This document shows positions 1 to 6,191 of a stretch of DNA of 46,931 nt, piece after piece (positions within the stretch are counted from its first letter, which is position 1; each line of letters begins with the position of its first letter). Position numbers and translations under genes: made by a program. The notes under the pieces were generated by a model. It searched no databases. It was not told the origin of the DNA and saw only the letters and a list, made by a program, of their open reading frames with translations. The stretch comes from an uncultured Chloroflexus sp. (lineage in GTDB: Bacteria > Chloroflexota > Chloroflexia > Chloroflexales > Chloroflexaceae), in assembly GCF_937951745.1 (NCBI RefSeq), contig NZ_CALFBQ010000061.1, positions 1 to 46,931 of the forward strand, in the 5' to 3' direction.

Positions 1-19
1 TAAGAGGAGAGGGGGGTGC

Positions 20-76
20 CCCGCTCCCCGCCGGGGAGCGGGCGAGCTGCACAGCCGTGGGGCTAGACGGCTGTGC
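20..76. repeat. Two adjacent GC-rich hairpins
   Basis: Two perfect inverted repeats lie side by side. Positions 20-29 pair with 33-42 (10 bp arms, 3-nt loop), and GCACAGCCGT at 49-58 pairs with ACGGCTGTGC at 67-76 (10 bp arms, 8-nt loop). The second sits 11 nt past the stop codon of the minus-strand small gene at 87-266, so it could end the transcript of that array. There is no T-run, so an intrinsic terminator is not proven. Confidence 0.5.
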
Positions 77-86
77 GCGGTTGCTG

Positions 87-266
87 TCACGCGCTTTTAA
101 CGCGGATCGGACGGCGCACGGCAGTGGGGTGCCAGCAGGGAGTGGGTGACGGTTCGGGGGTGGGTTGAGGGTCGGGCTGGGCAGATGGCGCTTGGTCAGG
201 CGGATTGGGTGGCGCGGGCGGGACGGCGGGCGGGGCGACGTTGAGCAGGCGGGTCAGCAGCGACAT
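87..266 (-). CDS. Small proline-rich protein, copy 1 (59 aa)
   Basis: The function is unknown. The ORF starts with ATG at 266, preceded by AGAGGAT about 8 nt upstream, and ends with TGA at 87-89. The N-terminus MSLLTRLLNVAPPAVPPAPP matches the two other copies. The middle (residues 25-43) has diverged into a Pro/Gln/Thr-rich stretch. The last 15 residues (W-H-P-T-A-V-R-R-P-I-R-V-K-S-A) again match the other copies, although the DNA there differs at many third codon positions. Protein conservation over diverged DNA is the main evidence that this is a real gene. The polyproline runs would be expected to need elongation factor P for translation. There is no signal peptide, though the first ten residues are weakly hydrophobic. 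It is the most diverged and the last copy in the direction of transcription. Confidence 0.65.
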   Translation of the reverse strand: MSLLTRLLNVAPPAVPPAPPNPPDQAPSAQPDPQPTPEPSPTPCWHPTAVRRPIRVKSA

Positions 267-547
267 AGGGTCTATCCTCTCGGCTATGAGATGAAAAGGT
301 ATTCATATAAGAAACCGCACGAATCGGCAAAAGGATTCGCGGTGTTGGCAGAGATGTTTGGTGATCCGTCTCTCGCTAGGCGGAGGCTGCGGAGTAGGCT
401 TTACAACGGTCTCCCTCATCCCCCCTTCTCCCGTTCGGCGAACAAAGGGCACTCCTGCGCTGGCAGATGGCGCGTGCACTTACACCGGATCGCACCTGCG
501 GAGCAGGGTTTGGCGAGGTAGCCCAGCCTTCAAGAGGTGGGCGCGCC

Positions 548-712
548 TCAGGCACTTTTGACCTTAAGCGGGCGACGGATGGCTCTCGGATACCAAAACG
601 GCGCAGGCGGTGGGGTGGGTTCCTCGCGCACCGGCTTGGGGTCAGTCGGATTGGGTGGCGCGGGCGGGACGGCGGGTGGGGCGACGTTGAGCAGGCGGGT
701 TAGCAGTGGCAT
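548..712 (-). CDS. Small proline-rich protein, copy 2 (54 aa)
   Basis: This is the second member of the tandem family; its function is unknown. It starts with ATG at 712 behind AGAGGAT and ends with TGA at 548-550. The layout is MPLLTRLLNV, a PP-rich block to about residue 22, a short charged stretch (K-P-V-R-E-E), more prolines, then the C-terminal motif F-W-Y-P-R-A-I-R-R-P-L-K-V-K-S-A. Against copy 3 there are six nucleotide differences in the reading frame. Four are synonymous (codons 2, 4, 12, 34) and two change an amino acid (T/P at 23, V/A at 28). That pattern fits mild purifying selection. The basic C-terminus and Pro-rich body suggest a flexible binding protein, but this is only a guess. 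Confidence 0.62.
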   Translation of the reverse strand: MPLLTRLLNVAPPAVPPAPPNPTDPKPVREEPTPPPAPFWYPRAIRRPLKVKSA

Positions 713-994
713 AGGGTCTATCCTCTCGGCTATGAGATGAAAAGGTATTCATACAAGAAACTGCACGAATCGGCAAAAGGATGCGCGGTGTTGGCAGAGA
801 TGTTTGGTGATCCGTCTCTCGCTAGGCGGAGGCTGCGGAGCAGGCTTTACAACGGTCTCCCTCATCCCCCCCTTCTCCCGTTCGGCGAACAAAGGGCACT
901 CCTGCGCTGGCAGATGGCGCGTGCGCTTGCATCGGATCGCACCTGCGGAGCAGGGTTTGGCGAGGTAGCCCAGCCTTCAAGAGGTGGGCGCGCC

Positions 995-1159
995 TCAGGC
1001 ACTTTTGACCTTAAGCGGGCGACGGATGGCTCTCGGATACCAAAACGGCGCAGGCGGCGGGGTGGGTTCCTCGCGCGCCGGCTTGGGGTCAGGCGGATTG
1101 GGTGGCGCGGGCGGGACGGCGGGCGGGGCGACGTTGAGCAGGCGGGTCAGCAGCGGCAT
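995..1159 (-). CDS. Small proline-rich protein, copy 3 (54 aa)
   Basis: This is the first copy in the direction of transcription. It starts with ATG at 1159, has AGAGGAT about 8 nt upstream, and stops with TGA at 995-997. The protein is the same as copy 2 except for P at 23 and A at 28. Upstream on the minus strand lie TTGCCG, 17 nt and TATGAA, a plausible promoter that is repeated in each unit. The copies could therefore be expressed separately or as one transcript. The overlapping plus-strand frame (737-1201) has no ribosome binding site and simply runs through the repeat, so it is taken as spurious. Confidence 0.62.
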   Translation of the reverse strand: MPLLTRLLNVAPPAVPPAPPNPPDPKPAREEPTPPPAPFWYPRAIRRPLKVKSA

Positions 1160-1451
1160 AGGGTCTATCCTCTCGGCTATGAGATGAAAAGGTATTCATA
1201 GAAGAAACCGCACGAATCGGCAAAAGGATGCGCGGTGTTGGCAGAGATGTTTGGTGATCGATACTTCTCTGAATCAAACTGGCGGAGCGGGCCGCGCAAA
1301 GGTGCATCTACCCCTCGAAGGATGAATACCCCTTTTTTTGCGAGCATGGTTTGGTAGCGCGGTTGTGGGCAAACAAGGTGGTAAGGCTGAGTGCAGTTGA
1401 AGCGGGTAAGAATGAGGCCTACTTCTATGTGTAATCCGCCTATCAACCCTC

Positions 1452-1480
1452 TTGACACCAACTCGCTAACCTGCTATATT
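1452..1480 (+). promoter_or_regulatory. Sigma-70-type promoter of the Gam-like gene
   Basis: A perfect -35 box TTGACA at 1452-1457, a 17-nt spacer and a -10 box TATATT at 1475-1480 (5 of 6 consensus positions) give a strong housekeeping promoter. The predicted start of transcription is near 1487, about 65 nt before the ATG at 1553. A second TATAAT at about 1486-1491 has no clear -35. Confidence 0.75.
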
Positions 1481-1493
1481 CTTCTGTATAATT

Positions 1494-1505
1494 GAACATT
1501 TGTTC
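1494..1505. promoter_or_regulatory. Candidate LexA (SOS) operator, GAAC-N4-GTTC
   Basis: GAACATTTGTTC is a perfect dyad that matches the core of the Gram-positive (DinR/LexA) SOS box. It lies at about +8 to +19 relative to the predicted start of transcription, where a bound repressor would block the promoter at 1452-1480. LexA of Dehalococcoides, another Chloroflexota member, is known to bind the Gram-positive box. That this site is bound here is inference. Confidence 0.55.
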
Positions 1506-1552
1506 TTTTTTGTCCGCCACTATCTTCCAATGCAGAAAGGACACTTGCACCA

Positions 1553-1966
1553 ATGGCTTCTCCCGACATCTTGCGCACCATTGAAGAACTGGCCGATGCA
1601 CGCGATGCGCGCGCGGCGTTAGCTGCGGCGCACGATGCCAAGAAGGCGGACATCATGCGCCAAATTGCGGACGAATTGGCGGCGCTTGATGCCGAGTACG
1701 TACCGTTGCTGGCAGCCGCAGACGAGCAGATCAAGGCTTTGGAACAGGACATCCGCGCTGCAGTTCTCCAGCATGGCGCATCGGTGCGCGGCAGTCGTAT
1801 ACAAGCAGTCTATATCCGAGGGCGCACCACGTGGGATACGAAGGGGCTGATGCGCTATGCGATGCGTTATCCCGATGTCTTGACCTACCGCAAGGAGTCG
1901 GCGCCAATAGTGCAATTGCGGATGATTAAAGAGGTACCGATGCAAGCGGGGGTAGCGATATCGTAG
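1553..1966 (+). CDS. Gam-like/Gp157-like coiled-coil protein (137 aa)
   Basis: This is a likely member of the small phage-related proteins annotated as host-nuclease inhibitor Gam or Gp157-like. Residues 5-80 are an Ala/Asp/Glu-rich, heptad-like helical region typical of their coiled coil. The C-terminal part has the recognisable order G-R-T-T-W-D-T-K-G-L, Y-A-M-R-Y-P and Y-R-K-E-S-A-P-I-V-Q-L-R, as seen in phage and integrative-element relatives. The ATG at 1553 is preceded by AAAGGA about 11 nt upstream. The gene stands alone with a strong promoter and a LexA-type box, which suggests DNA-damage control and a role at DNA ends. Mu Gam binds double-strand ends and blocks RecBCD-type nucleases. 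The family assignment is from motif memory, and no other phage gene is visible nearby. Confidence 0.6.
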   Translation: MASPDILRTIEELADARDARAALAAAHDAKKADIMRQIADELAALDAEYVPLLAAADEQIKALEQDIRAAVLQHGASVRGSRIQAVYIRGRTTWDTKGLMRYAMRYPDVLTYRKESAPIVQLRMIKEVPMQAGVAIS

Positions 1967-2008
1967 GTCGCCGGTGCGAATGATGGACGGCTGTGGTGAG
2001 GGCAGTGC

Positions 2009-2392
2009 GTGCCCCCCGCCTGCGCGGCGCTGAGGCAGAGGCAGATCAGCGGTTTGATAAGGCGGCAGTCTGCCCCCGCCTGCGCGGCGCTGCGTCGAGC
2101 CGTGATCTACGAAGTGCGAATCTTGCTGGGTTATGCCAAGATTGATCCGGTCGATGGCCCGAACCGGCTTTGGCAGAACCGGCGGATGCGCCGGGTGTGG
2201 CTAGAGTTTAGCACTGGCGATTGGATCGAGGCGCTGATCGATGATCAAGCCACATTGCCAGCGATCCCGGTAAACAACATTGCGACTGATGGTATCCGGA
2301 TCGTGATTTTGGAGAGTTTGCCTCCAGCGCTGGCCGATGGGCGCGATTTTACGCCGATCAGCGAGGTGGAAGTGTTAGGAGTGGTGCGGTGA
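2009..2392 (+). pseudogene. Truncated discoidin-like (NADase-type glycan-binding) domain gene
   Basis: Residues from about 35 onward (G-Y-A-K-I-D-P-V-D-G, W-Q-N-R-R-M-R-R-V, L-E-F-S-T-G, I-R-I-V-I-L-E-S, I-S-E-V-E-V-L-G) match the second half of the discoidin-like NADase-type glycan-binding domain found in many surface proteins. The first half, with the usual D-G-D-P-x-T-A-W motif, is missing. In its place are about 30 residues encoded by two copies of a GC-rich direct repeat (about 2011-2032 and 2070-2091). The start is a GTG at 2009; a GTG at 2102 is also possible. The TGA at 2390-2392 overlaps the GTG start of the M23 gene, so the two frames may still be translationally coupled. It is either a degenerate 5'-truncated gene or a very small domain protein. 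Confidence 0.5.
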
Positions 2393-3093
2393 ACGTGCAT
2401 GCTATACTGTGCTGGGTGTTGGCGGCATGTACGCTCGTGCTGGCTGGATGCGGCAAGACTGCTGTCTCGGTAAGCCAGCAGTCTCTGCCAGTGGCGACAG
2501 TGGCGATAGTGATGTCTAGCCCGACGCCGTTCCCGCCAACCCGCACCCCGCGACCTAGTCCGACATCCCTGCCGACCCTAACATCCACGTTAGAGCCGAC
2601 GCCGGTACCACCGACTGCCACGCCGGTCACGCTCACATACGTCTTCCCGGTGCGCGGCGAACGGATTGAGTATAGCCCTTACCATCACGACTATCCGGCG
2701 ACCGACATCTTTTGCCCGGTTGGGAGTGAATTTGTAGCCCCAACGAGCGGCATCGTCGATTTTGTCAACCGAGTCGATCGCTGGAATCCGGCCACGAACC
2801 AGCCTGAGCATCGCGGCGGCTTGGCGGTCGCGATCATCGGTGATGACGGCTGGCGCTACTACGGCTCACATTTGTCGGCGGTTGCTGAAGGGATCGAGCC
2901 GGGGGTGCGGGTCGAGGCGGGGCAGGTCTTGGGATACACCGGTAACAGCGGCAATGCGCGTGGCACCCCGCCGCACCTGCATTTTGGCATCTCACGCCCG
3001 ACGACGCCGGACGACTGGGCCGTGCGGCGCGGCGAGATCCCGCCGTTTGCGTACCTGCAAGCGTGGGAGCGGGGCGAGCTGCTGCGCCCGTAA
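2389..3093 (+). CDS. M23-family peptidase lipoprotein (234 aa)
   Basis: This is a predicted cell-wall-type metallopeptidase anchored outside the membrane. Residues 1-20 form a lipoprotein signal with lipobox L-A-G-C. Residues 40-80 are a Pro/Thr-rich linker, and the LytM/M23 domain follows. Zinc ligands are visible in H-H-D-Y-P-A-T-D near residue 100 and in H-L-H-F-G near residue 198, together with the G-S-H-L strand. The start is the GTG at 2389, whose last two bases overlap the preceding stop codon. M23 enzymes cut peptidoglycan cross-links; some LytM proteins only bind or activate, but the ligands here look complete. The likely role is wall remodelling or growth. Confidence 0.85.
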   Translation: MNVHAILCWVLAACTLVLAGCGKTAVSVSQQSLPVATVAIVMSSPTPFPPTRTPRPSPTSLPTLTSTLEPTPVPPTATPVTLTYVFPVRGERIEYSPYHHDYPATDIFCPVGSEFVAPTSGIVDFVNRVDRWNPATNQPEHRGGLAVAIIGDDGWRYYGSHLSAVAEGIEPGVRVEAGQVLGYTGNSGNARGTPPHLHFGISRPTTPDDWAVRRGEIPPFAYLQAWERGELLRP

Positions 3094-3310
3094 CCGTAGG
3101 CTGTGGGCAGGTGTTTTGAATAGACTATGGATTGCCACGGGTTGGACGGATGTGTACGGATCGGTGAAAATCCGTAGCACCTATACGAATTCGTATCCTA
3201 ATTTGGCTGAATGGGATACATATTTTCACAATTGGGAACAGATGCACACGGATCAGTATCGCTCAGCCACTTGCCATAGTGTGATGGTGTTGCTGGACGC
3301 CGTTCGTGAG

Positions 3311-3781
3311 TTACGACCCAAGCTTCACAATCATCGGAATGAAGATCTGCGGCTGCGGCGCCTTGCTCCCGTCCGGTTCCACCACTCGCATCGGGAACGG
3401 ACGGTAATCGGCAGCGCCGTCGCCGAGTTGGCCGGAGTTGTTGCAGTCCTAGCAGCGGACGGTGCCGTCAGTCAGCAGTGTGCAAGTATGCACACTATCC
3501 ACCGCGATGGCCTTACTGGTGGGAGGGGGCCGTCTTGCCGTCGCCAAGTTGGCCGTAGTGGTTCCAACCCCGGCAATGACCATAGCGCTATCCGCTAGCC
3601 CGCAGGTATGATCATTGCCTGCAACCACTTGGGTAAATTCGATCCCCTGCGGCGCCGGCGGTTCGTTGAATGTCGCTGCTGTCGCGCGTGGTACGCGGAT
3701 GGGCAATGTAGATGGCACGGCGAACGCGGCGAGGACGAGCGTGATCAACAGCAGAGCTGAGCATACCACTGGATGACGCAT
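3311..3781 (-). pseudogene. RCC1-repeat secreted protein, disrupted
   Basis: The gene begins with ATG at 3781 behind a strong GAGAGGAGG and a hydrophobic signal sequence (residues 1-25). It then encodes RCC1-type beta-propeller blade motifs such as V-V-A-G-N-D-H-T-C-G-L. Three lesions are visible. After G-L-A-D-S-A the blade core W-N-H-Y-G-Q-L-G-D-G continues only in another frame, and the original frame returns at D-S-V-H-T-C-T-L-L. A TAG at 3449-3451 replaces the Trp of the conserved R-C-W motif. Past the TAG the blade resumes with N-N-S-G-Q-L-G-D-G and ends in a normal C-terminus at 3311. Most of the seven blades are missing, so this is the decayed remnant of a larger gene. Confidence 0.8.
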
Positions 3782-4013
3782 AGCGAACCTCCTCTCTCAG
3801 AACGTATGATCGAGCAACGAACGATGTGAAGACCTGTACTGGCGGGCGCTGCTCGACAGCGCCATTCAGCGCCTGTTCGTAGCGGCAGGCGGCTAGTTTG
3901 CCCAACTGATGCGTCATACCGGCATCTATTGAGGAATTTGGCAAGGATGTTCCTCCTATTGAATCGCCTTCGCGCAGCGTTGTCACTGTGATCGGGATAG
4001 TAACCGGCGCAGC

Positions 4014-4308
4014 GTTATCAGTCTTCAGGACTATGAAGTTGAGTTATGGTTAGGCATCTTGAGCAGCTTGGGTGGTGTCGGTATACCCGTGGATTCGACG
4101 ATATTAGCGTTGGTGTTTTCAGAACAATCTGCGGTGATTGATTTTCGCGGCTGGCGGCAAATCTTTGGTGAAGAGAAGCGAACGTTCTCGATGGCTGATT
4201 ACAAACGCCACCTGAGCGGTTAAACGTCTGGCGGCTGAGTTGGGGTGGCTGGTGCAAGAGGTTGATTTGGCGATGTGGGAGTATGATCGCAGTATGGATA
4301 AGAGATAG
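4014..4308 (+). pseudogene. Frameshifted C-terminal fragment of an unknown conserved protein
   Basis: The plus-strand frame reads L-W-L-G-I-L-S-S-L-G-G-V-G-I-P-V-D-S-T-I, then F-S-E-Q-S-A-V-I-D-F-R-G-W and F-S-M-A-D-Y-K-R-H-L. It breaks at TAA 4221-4223. Shifting by one base at about 4216 restores a sensible ending (V-K-R-L-A-A-E-L-G-W and E-V-D-L-A-M-W-E-Y-D-R) that stops at 4306-4308. The G-V-G-x-P-x-x-S/T-x-I-L stretch followed by V-I-D-x-R-x-W recalls helix-hairpin-helix glycosylase-fold proteins of unknown function. That match is from memory and tentative. No start codon or N-terminal half is present. Confidence 0.55.
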
Positions 4309-4320
4309 TGATGTTCAGAG

Positions 4321-4345
4321 AGTGTGGTAGTTTTACTACCGCACT
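4321..4345. repeat. Intergenic palindrome, GTGCGGCAGT-like family
   Basis: AGTGTGGTAG (4321-4330) and CTACCGCACT (4336-4345) form a 10-bp stem with one wobble pair and a 5-nt loop. It is a diverged relative of the palindromes at 8092, 11526, 13078, 36546 and 36625. It lies 12 nt past the stop of the pseudogene at 4014-4308. Confidence 0.55.
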
Positions 4346-4517
4346 CCGTAATGATGTTCGTTATGCAATAGAGTTGTGTTTCTGCATGACGCACTCTGTC
4401 GGTGGGGATTGTTGCGAGCAGGTTATAATCCCCCTAGTTATCCTTTTTTACGCGGTGTGGTCAGGTGTTCACGCTGATGATGAGCAGACTGAGAACGAGT
4501 GCGCTATACTATGTATC

Positions 4518-4523
4518 TATAAT
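4518..4523 (+). promoter_or_regulatory. Candidate -10 box of the cobalamin riboswitch transcript
   Basis: A perfect TATAAT lies 24 nt before the first paired base of the riboswitch. No good -35 hexamer is visible at the right distance. An alternative TATACT lies at 4505-4510. Confidence 0.4.
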
Positions 4524-4546
4524 CGTGTACGTTGCCAACCAAATAC

Positions 4547-4668
4547 CGTCGCGGTGACCCGTTAGCCCGGATGCTAGGGCGTAAAGGTGGAAGCTGGTGC
4601 AAGTCCAGCGCTGTGCCGCAACTGTAACCGGTCAGGATTGGCCGGAAGCTAGGACGCCTGCCGCGATG
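4547..4668 (+). ncRNA. Cobalamin (adenosylcobalamin-type) riboswitch
   Basis: The B12-box signatures are present in order: G-G-A-A-G-C-T-G-G-T-G-C-A-A-G-T-C-C near 4591, G-C-C-G-C-A-A-C-T-G-T-A-A near 4615, and the 3' GAAGCTAGGACGCCTGCC element near 4645. The ends pair as CGTCGCGG (4547-4554) with CCGCGATG (4661-4668), giving a closing stem P1. It is followed by a leader minigene and an intrinsic terminator at 4755. Binding of B12 would be expected to favour termination and lower expression of the genes from 4907 on, including the BtuF-like gene. Confidence 0.9.
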
Positions 4669-4705
4669 TGTCTGTTCAGCCCTTCTCGAGCTAAGGAGGA
4701 CGGAC

Positions 4706-4723
4706 ATGCCCCGCGCGCCTTGA
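4706..4723 (+). CDS. Five-codon leader minigene (MPRAP)
   Basis: Between the riboswitch and its terminator an excellent Shine-Dalgarno sequence, AAGGAGG (4693-4699), is followed 6 nt later by ATG and then CCC CGC GCG CCT TGA. The stop overlaps the 5' arm of a small hairpin (AACGCG 4723-4728 with CGCGTT 4733-4738). It may be a translated leader peptide that couples ribosome position to termination. Alternatively it may be the surviving start of a gene that once followed the riboswitch. Only the strong ribosome site supports it. Confidence 0.35.
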   Translation: MPRAP

Positions 4724-4754
4724 ACGCGCTCTCGCGTTGACCCAGATCATGTTG

Positions 4755-4785
4755 CCCCGATCTCTGGAAGGAGATCGGGGTTTTT
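4755..4785 (+). terminator. Rho-independent terminator (riboswitch attenuator)
   Basis: CCCCGATCTC (4755-4764) and GAGATCGGGG (4771-4780) form a perfect 10-bp stem with a 6-nt loop, directly followed by TTTTT. It is 86 nt past the riboswitch and 122 nt before the next gene, the layout of a transcription-attenuation riboswitch. Confidence 0.9.
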
Positions 4786-4906
4786 GCTTGTAGCGCGAAG
4801 CTGCACTGACTCTTATCTCCCTTAATCGCTCGTGCTGGGAGGTTGTTGGTTTGTTTGTCGTGAGCGCTGTGCCTGCTGTTGGCGTAGGCAGGAAAGGAGC
4901 GGGCCA

Positions 4907-5245
4907 ATGTTGCAGTGTGATGTGCGCGATATTTGTGATGAATTGCATACGATCGAGCAGCGGCTTGCCGGCTACTGCCGTGATTTTGTCGAGCTGGTGA
5001 ACCAGTCGCCATGTCTAGCACTGAGCTATATCGAGCGCATCGCTCATGATCGGGCGCGTATCTTGCACCTCGCCTTGCTATCGCGCGGTCTCAGCACCGA
5101 TTACGAGCGTTGGGCCAAGACGTCAATGGATGAGCGGATGCGCCAGATCGGTTTCGACCGGTTTTCGCGCCGCAAGTTGCGCTATGTGCGCTGGGCCGGA
5201 TTTAGTTGTGAATTGTCGGCTTTGCAACCATTCAACTCGACGTAG
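4907..5245 (+). CDS. Hypothetical protein (112 aa) in the riboswitch transcript
   Basis: The family is not recognised. The ATG at 4907 is preceded by AAAGGAG about 9 nt upstream. This start is preferred to an upstream in-frame start at 4832, which would lie within 50 nt of the terminator and lacks a ribosome site. The product is soluble and probably all-helical. It has two Cys in the first 45 residues (C-R-D-F and S-P-C-L-A-L) and a basic C-terminal half (F-D-R-F-S-R-R-K-L-R-Y-V-R-W). There is no signal peptide or membrane segment. It sits between the B12 riboswitch and the BtuF-like gene, 55 nt before the latter, so a cobalamin-linked role is possible but unproven. Confidence 0.7.
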   Translation: MLQCDVRDICDELHTIEQRLAGYCRDFVELVNQSPCLALSYIERIAHDRARILHLALLSRGLSTDYERWAKTSMDERMRQIGFDRFSRRKLRYVRWAGFSCELSALQPFNST

Positions 5246-5300
5246 CTGACCTCAATAACTTGATAATGTGCCTTCACCAATGGCGAGAGGAATGAAGAGT

Positions 5301-6191
5301 ATGCGCATTGTGTCATTGATGCCGCCGGCAACCGAGATAATCTGCCGTCTCGGTTTGGCCGATCTCTTGGTTGGCGTTTCCCATCTGTGCGATTTTCCTG
5401 CCGAGGTTGTCACCGGATTACCACGTGTGACCCGCTCGGCGATCCCTGCTAGCCTCTCGGTGGCAGAACTCGATTGGGTGTTGGCGACGCGCCTACGCCG
5501 GGGTGAGAATCTCTTTTCACTTGATGAAGCTGCGCTTATCACGCTCGCGCCTGATCTGATCATCACTCAAGACCTGTGCGATCTTGGTTTGCCTTCGTTT
5601 GACGAGGTATGCTCGCTGCGGCAGCGTTTGCCGGCTGATAGCCAGATCGTCTCGTTGGCGATGCCTGATCTCGATGACCTCTCTCACGATGTGATGGTCA
5701 TCGCGGAAGCGGTAGGTTATCCTGAACGGGGCCGGCGGTTGTGCGACCAGATGCAGATGCAGTTAGCGCGGGTGCAGATGGCCAGCGCTGGCCGTCCGCG
5801 TCCGAAAGTGGTGGCGCTGGAGTGGCTCGACCCGCCGTTTACCGCTGGTCAGTGGGCAGCGGAGATTGTGCGGTTGGCCGGCGGGAATGAGTTGTTGAGC
5901 CGGGTGGATGGGCATTCGGTTCCGGTGAGCTGGAAACAGATACAAGCTGCGCAACCCGATGTGATCGTGTTACTGTTGGCCGGGCATACGGCCCAAGCCA
6001 CCGAGCGGTATTGGCAGACCGCCAAACTGCCGTGCGAGGCGCGCGCGATCCCGGCTATCCGTGATCGGCGGGTTTACGCGCTTGATGCCCGCCCGCTCAG
6101 TATTCGCCCCACGCCGCGTATGGTCGATCTGGTCGAACGTCTGGCAACGCTCTTACCCCCAACTCGATTGACGGAGCAGTGTTATGCCTAA
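5301..6191 (+). CDS. BtuF-like cobalamin-binding protein (296 aa)
   Basis: This is a member of the TroA/BtuF substrate-binding fold (COG0614). The N-terminus M-R-I-V-S-L-M-P-P-A-T-E-I-I matches the usual start of cobalamin-binding proteins. Later motifs include F-S-L-D-E-A-A-L-I near residue 70, the W-L-D-P-P-F-T-A-G-Q-W strand near 175 and the A-A-Q-P-D-V-I-V strand near 225. The ATG at 5301 is favoured by family length and by AGAGG 10 nt upstream; in-frame starts at 5268, 5280 and 5292 would only add a short polar tail. There is no signal peptide or lipobox, so the protein appears cytoplasmic. It may salvage or sense corrinoids rather than feed an ABC importer, and no btuC or btuD is nearby. 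It lies downstream of a B12 riboswitch and overlaps the thioesterase gene by 8 nt. Confidence 0.8.
   Translation: MRIVSLMPPATEIICRLGLADLLVGVSHLCDFPAEVVTGLPRVTRSAIPASLSVAELDWVLATRLRRGENLFSLDEAALITLAPDLIITQDLCDLGLPSFDEVCSLRQRLPADSQIVSLAMPDLDDLSHDVMVIAEAVGYPERGRRLCDQMQMQLARVQMASAGRPRPKVVALEWLDPPFTAGQWAAEIVRLAGGNELLSRVDGHSVPVSWKQIQAAQPDVIVLLLAGHTAQATERYWQTAKLPCEARAIPAIRDRRVYALDARPLSIRPTPRMVDLVERLATLLPPTRLTEQCYA

Larger units (their letters stand above)
201..1259. repeat. 446-447 bp tandem repeat, about 2.4 units
   Basis: Units start at about 201, 647 and 1094. The first two are full length and nearly identical. The third matches up to about 1259 and then stops abruptly. A weaker match to the end of a unit is seen just before 201. 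Each unit holds, on the minus strand, a promoter-like stretch (TTGCCG, about 17 nt, then TATGAA), a Shine-Dalgarno sequence AGAGGAT and a proline-rich small gene. Differences between units are mostly single substitutions, which suggests a fairly recent duplication. No transposase gene or terminal inverted repeat was seen. Confidence 0.9.

Noticed and set aside
305-419. Minus-strand 38-codon frame (M-R-E-T-V-V-K-P) with a G-rich ribosome site in each repeat unit
   Set aside because: All four differences seen between the first two copies change the amino acid, so there is no sign of selection, and it overlaps the promoter region of the proline-rich gene.
737-1201. 154-codon plus-strand open frame across the tandem repeat
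   Set aside because: No ribosome site, it runs through repeat borders, the matching frame is broken in unit 1, and the coding signature lies on the opposite strand.
3114-3310. Protein-like frame (R-S-T-Y-T-N-S-Y-P-N-L-A-E-W) between the M23 gene and the RCC1 remnant
   Set aside because: The DNA resembles the ACACGGAT/AATCCGT type dispersed repeat, there is no start or ribosome site, and the frame joins out-of-frame M23 sequence.
2762-3598. 278-codon plus-strand frame overlapping the M23 gene and RCC1 remnant
   Set aside because: It is a shifted frame of the M23 gene continuing through repeat DNA and the antisense of the RCC1 remnant; Arg-rich composition typical of a shadow frame.
4308-4565. 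85-codon plus-strand frame before the riboswitch
   Set aside because: It contains a palindromic repeat and runs into the riboswitch; no ribosome site and no family resemblance.
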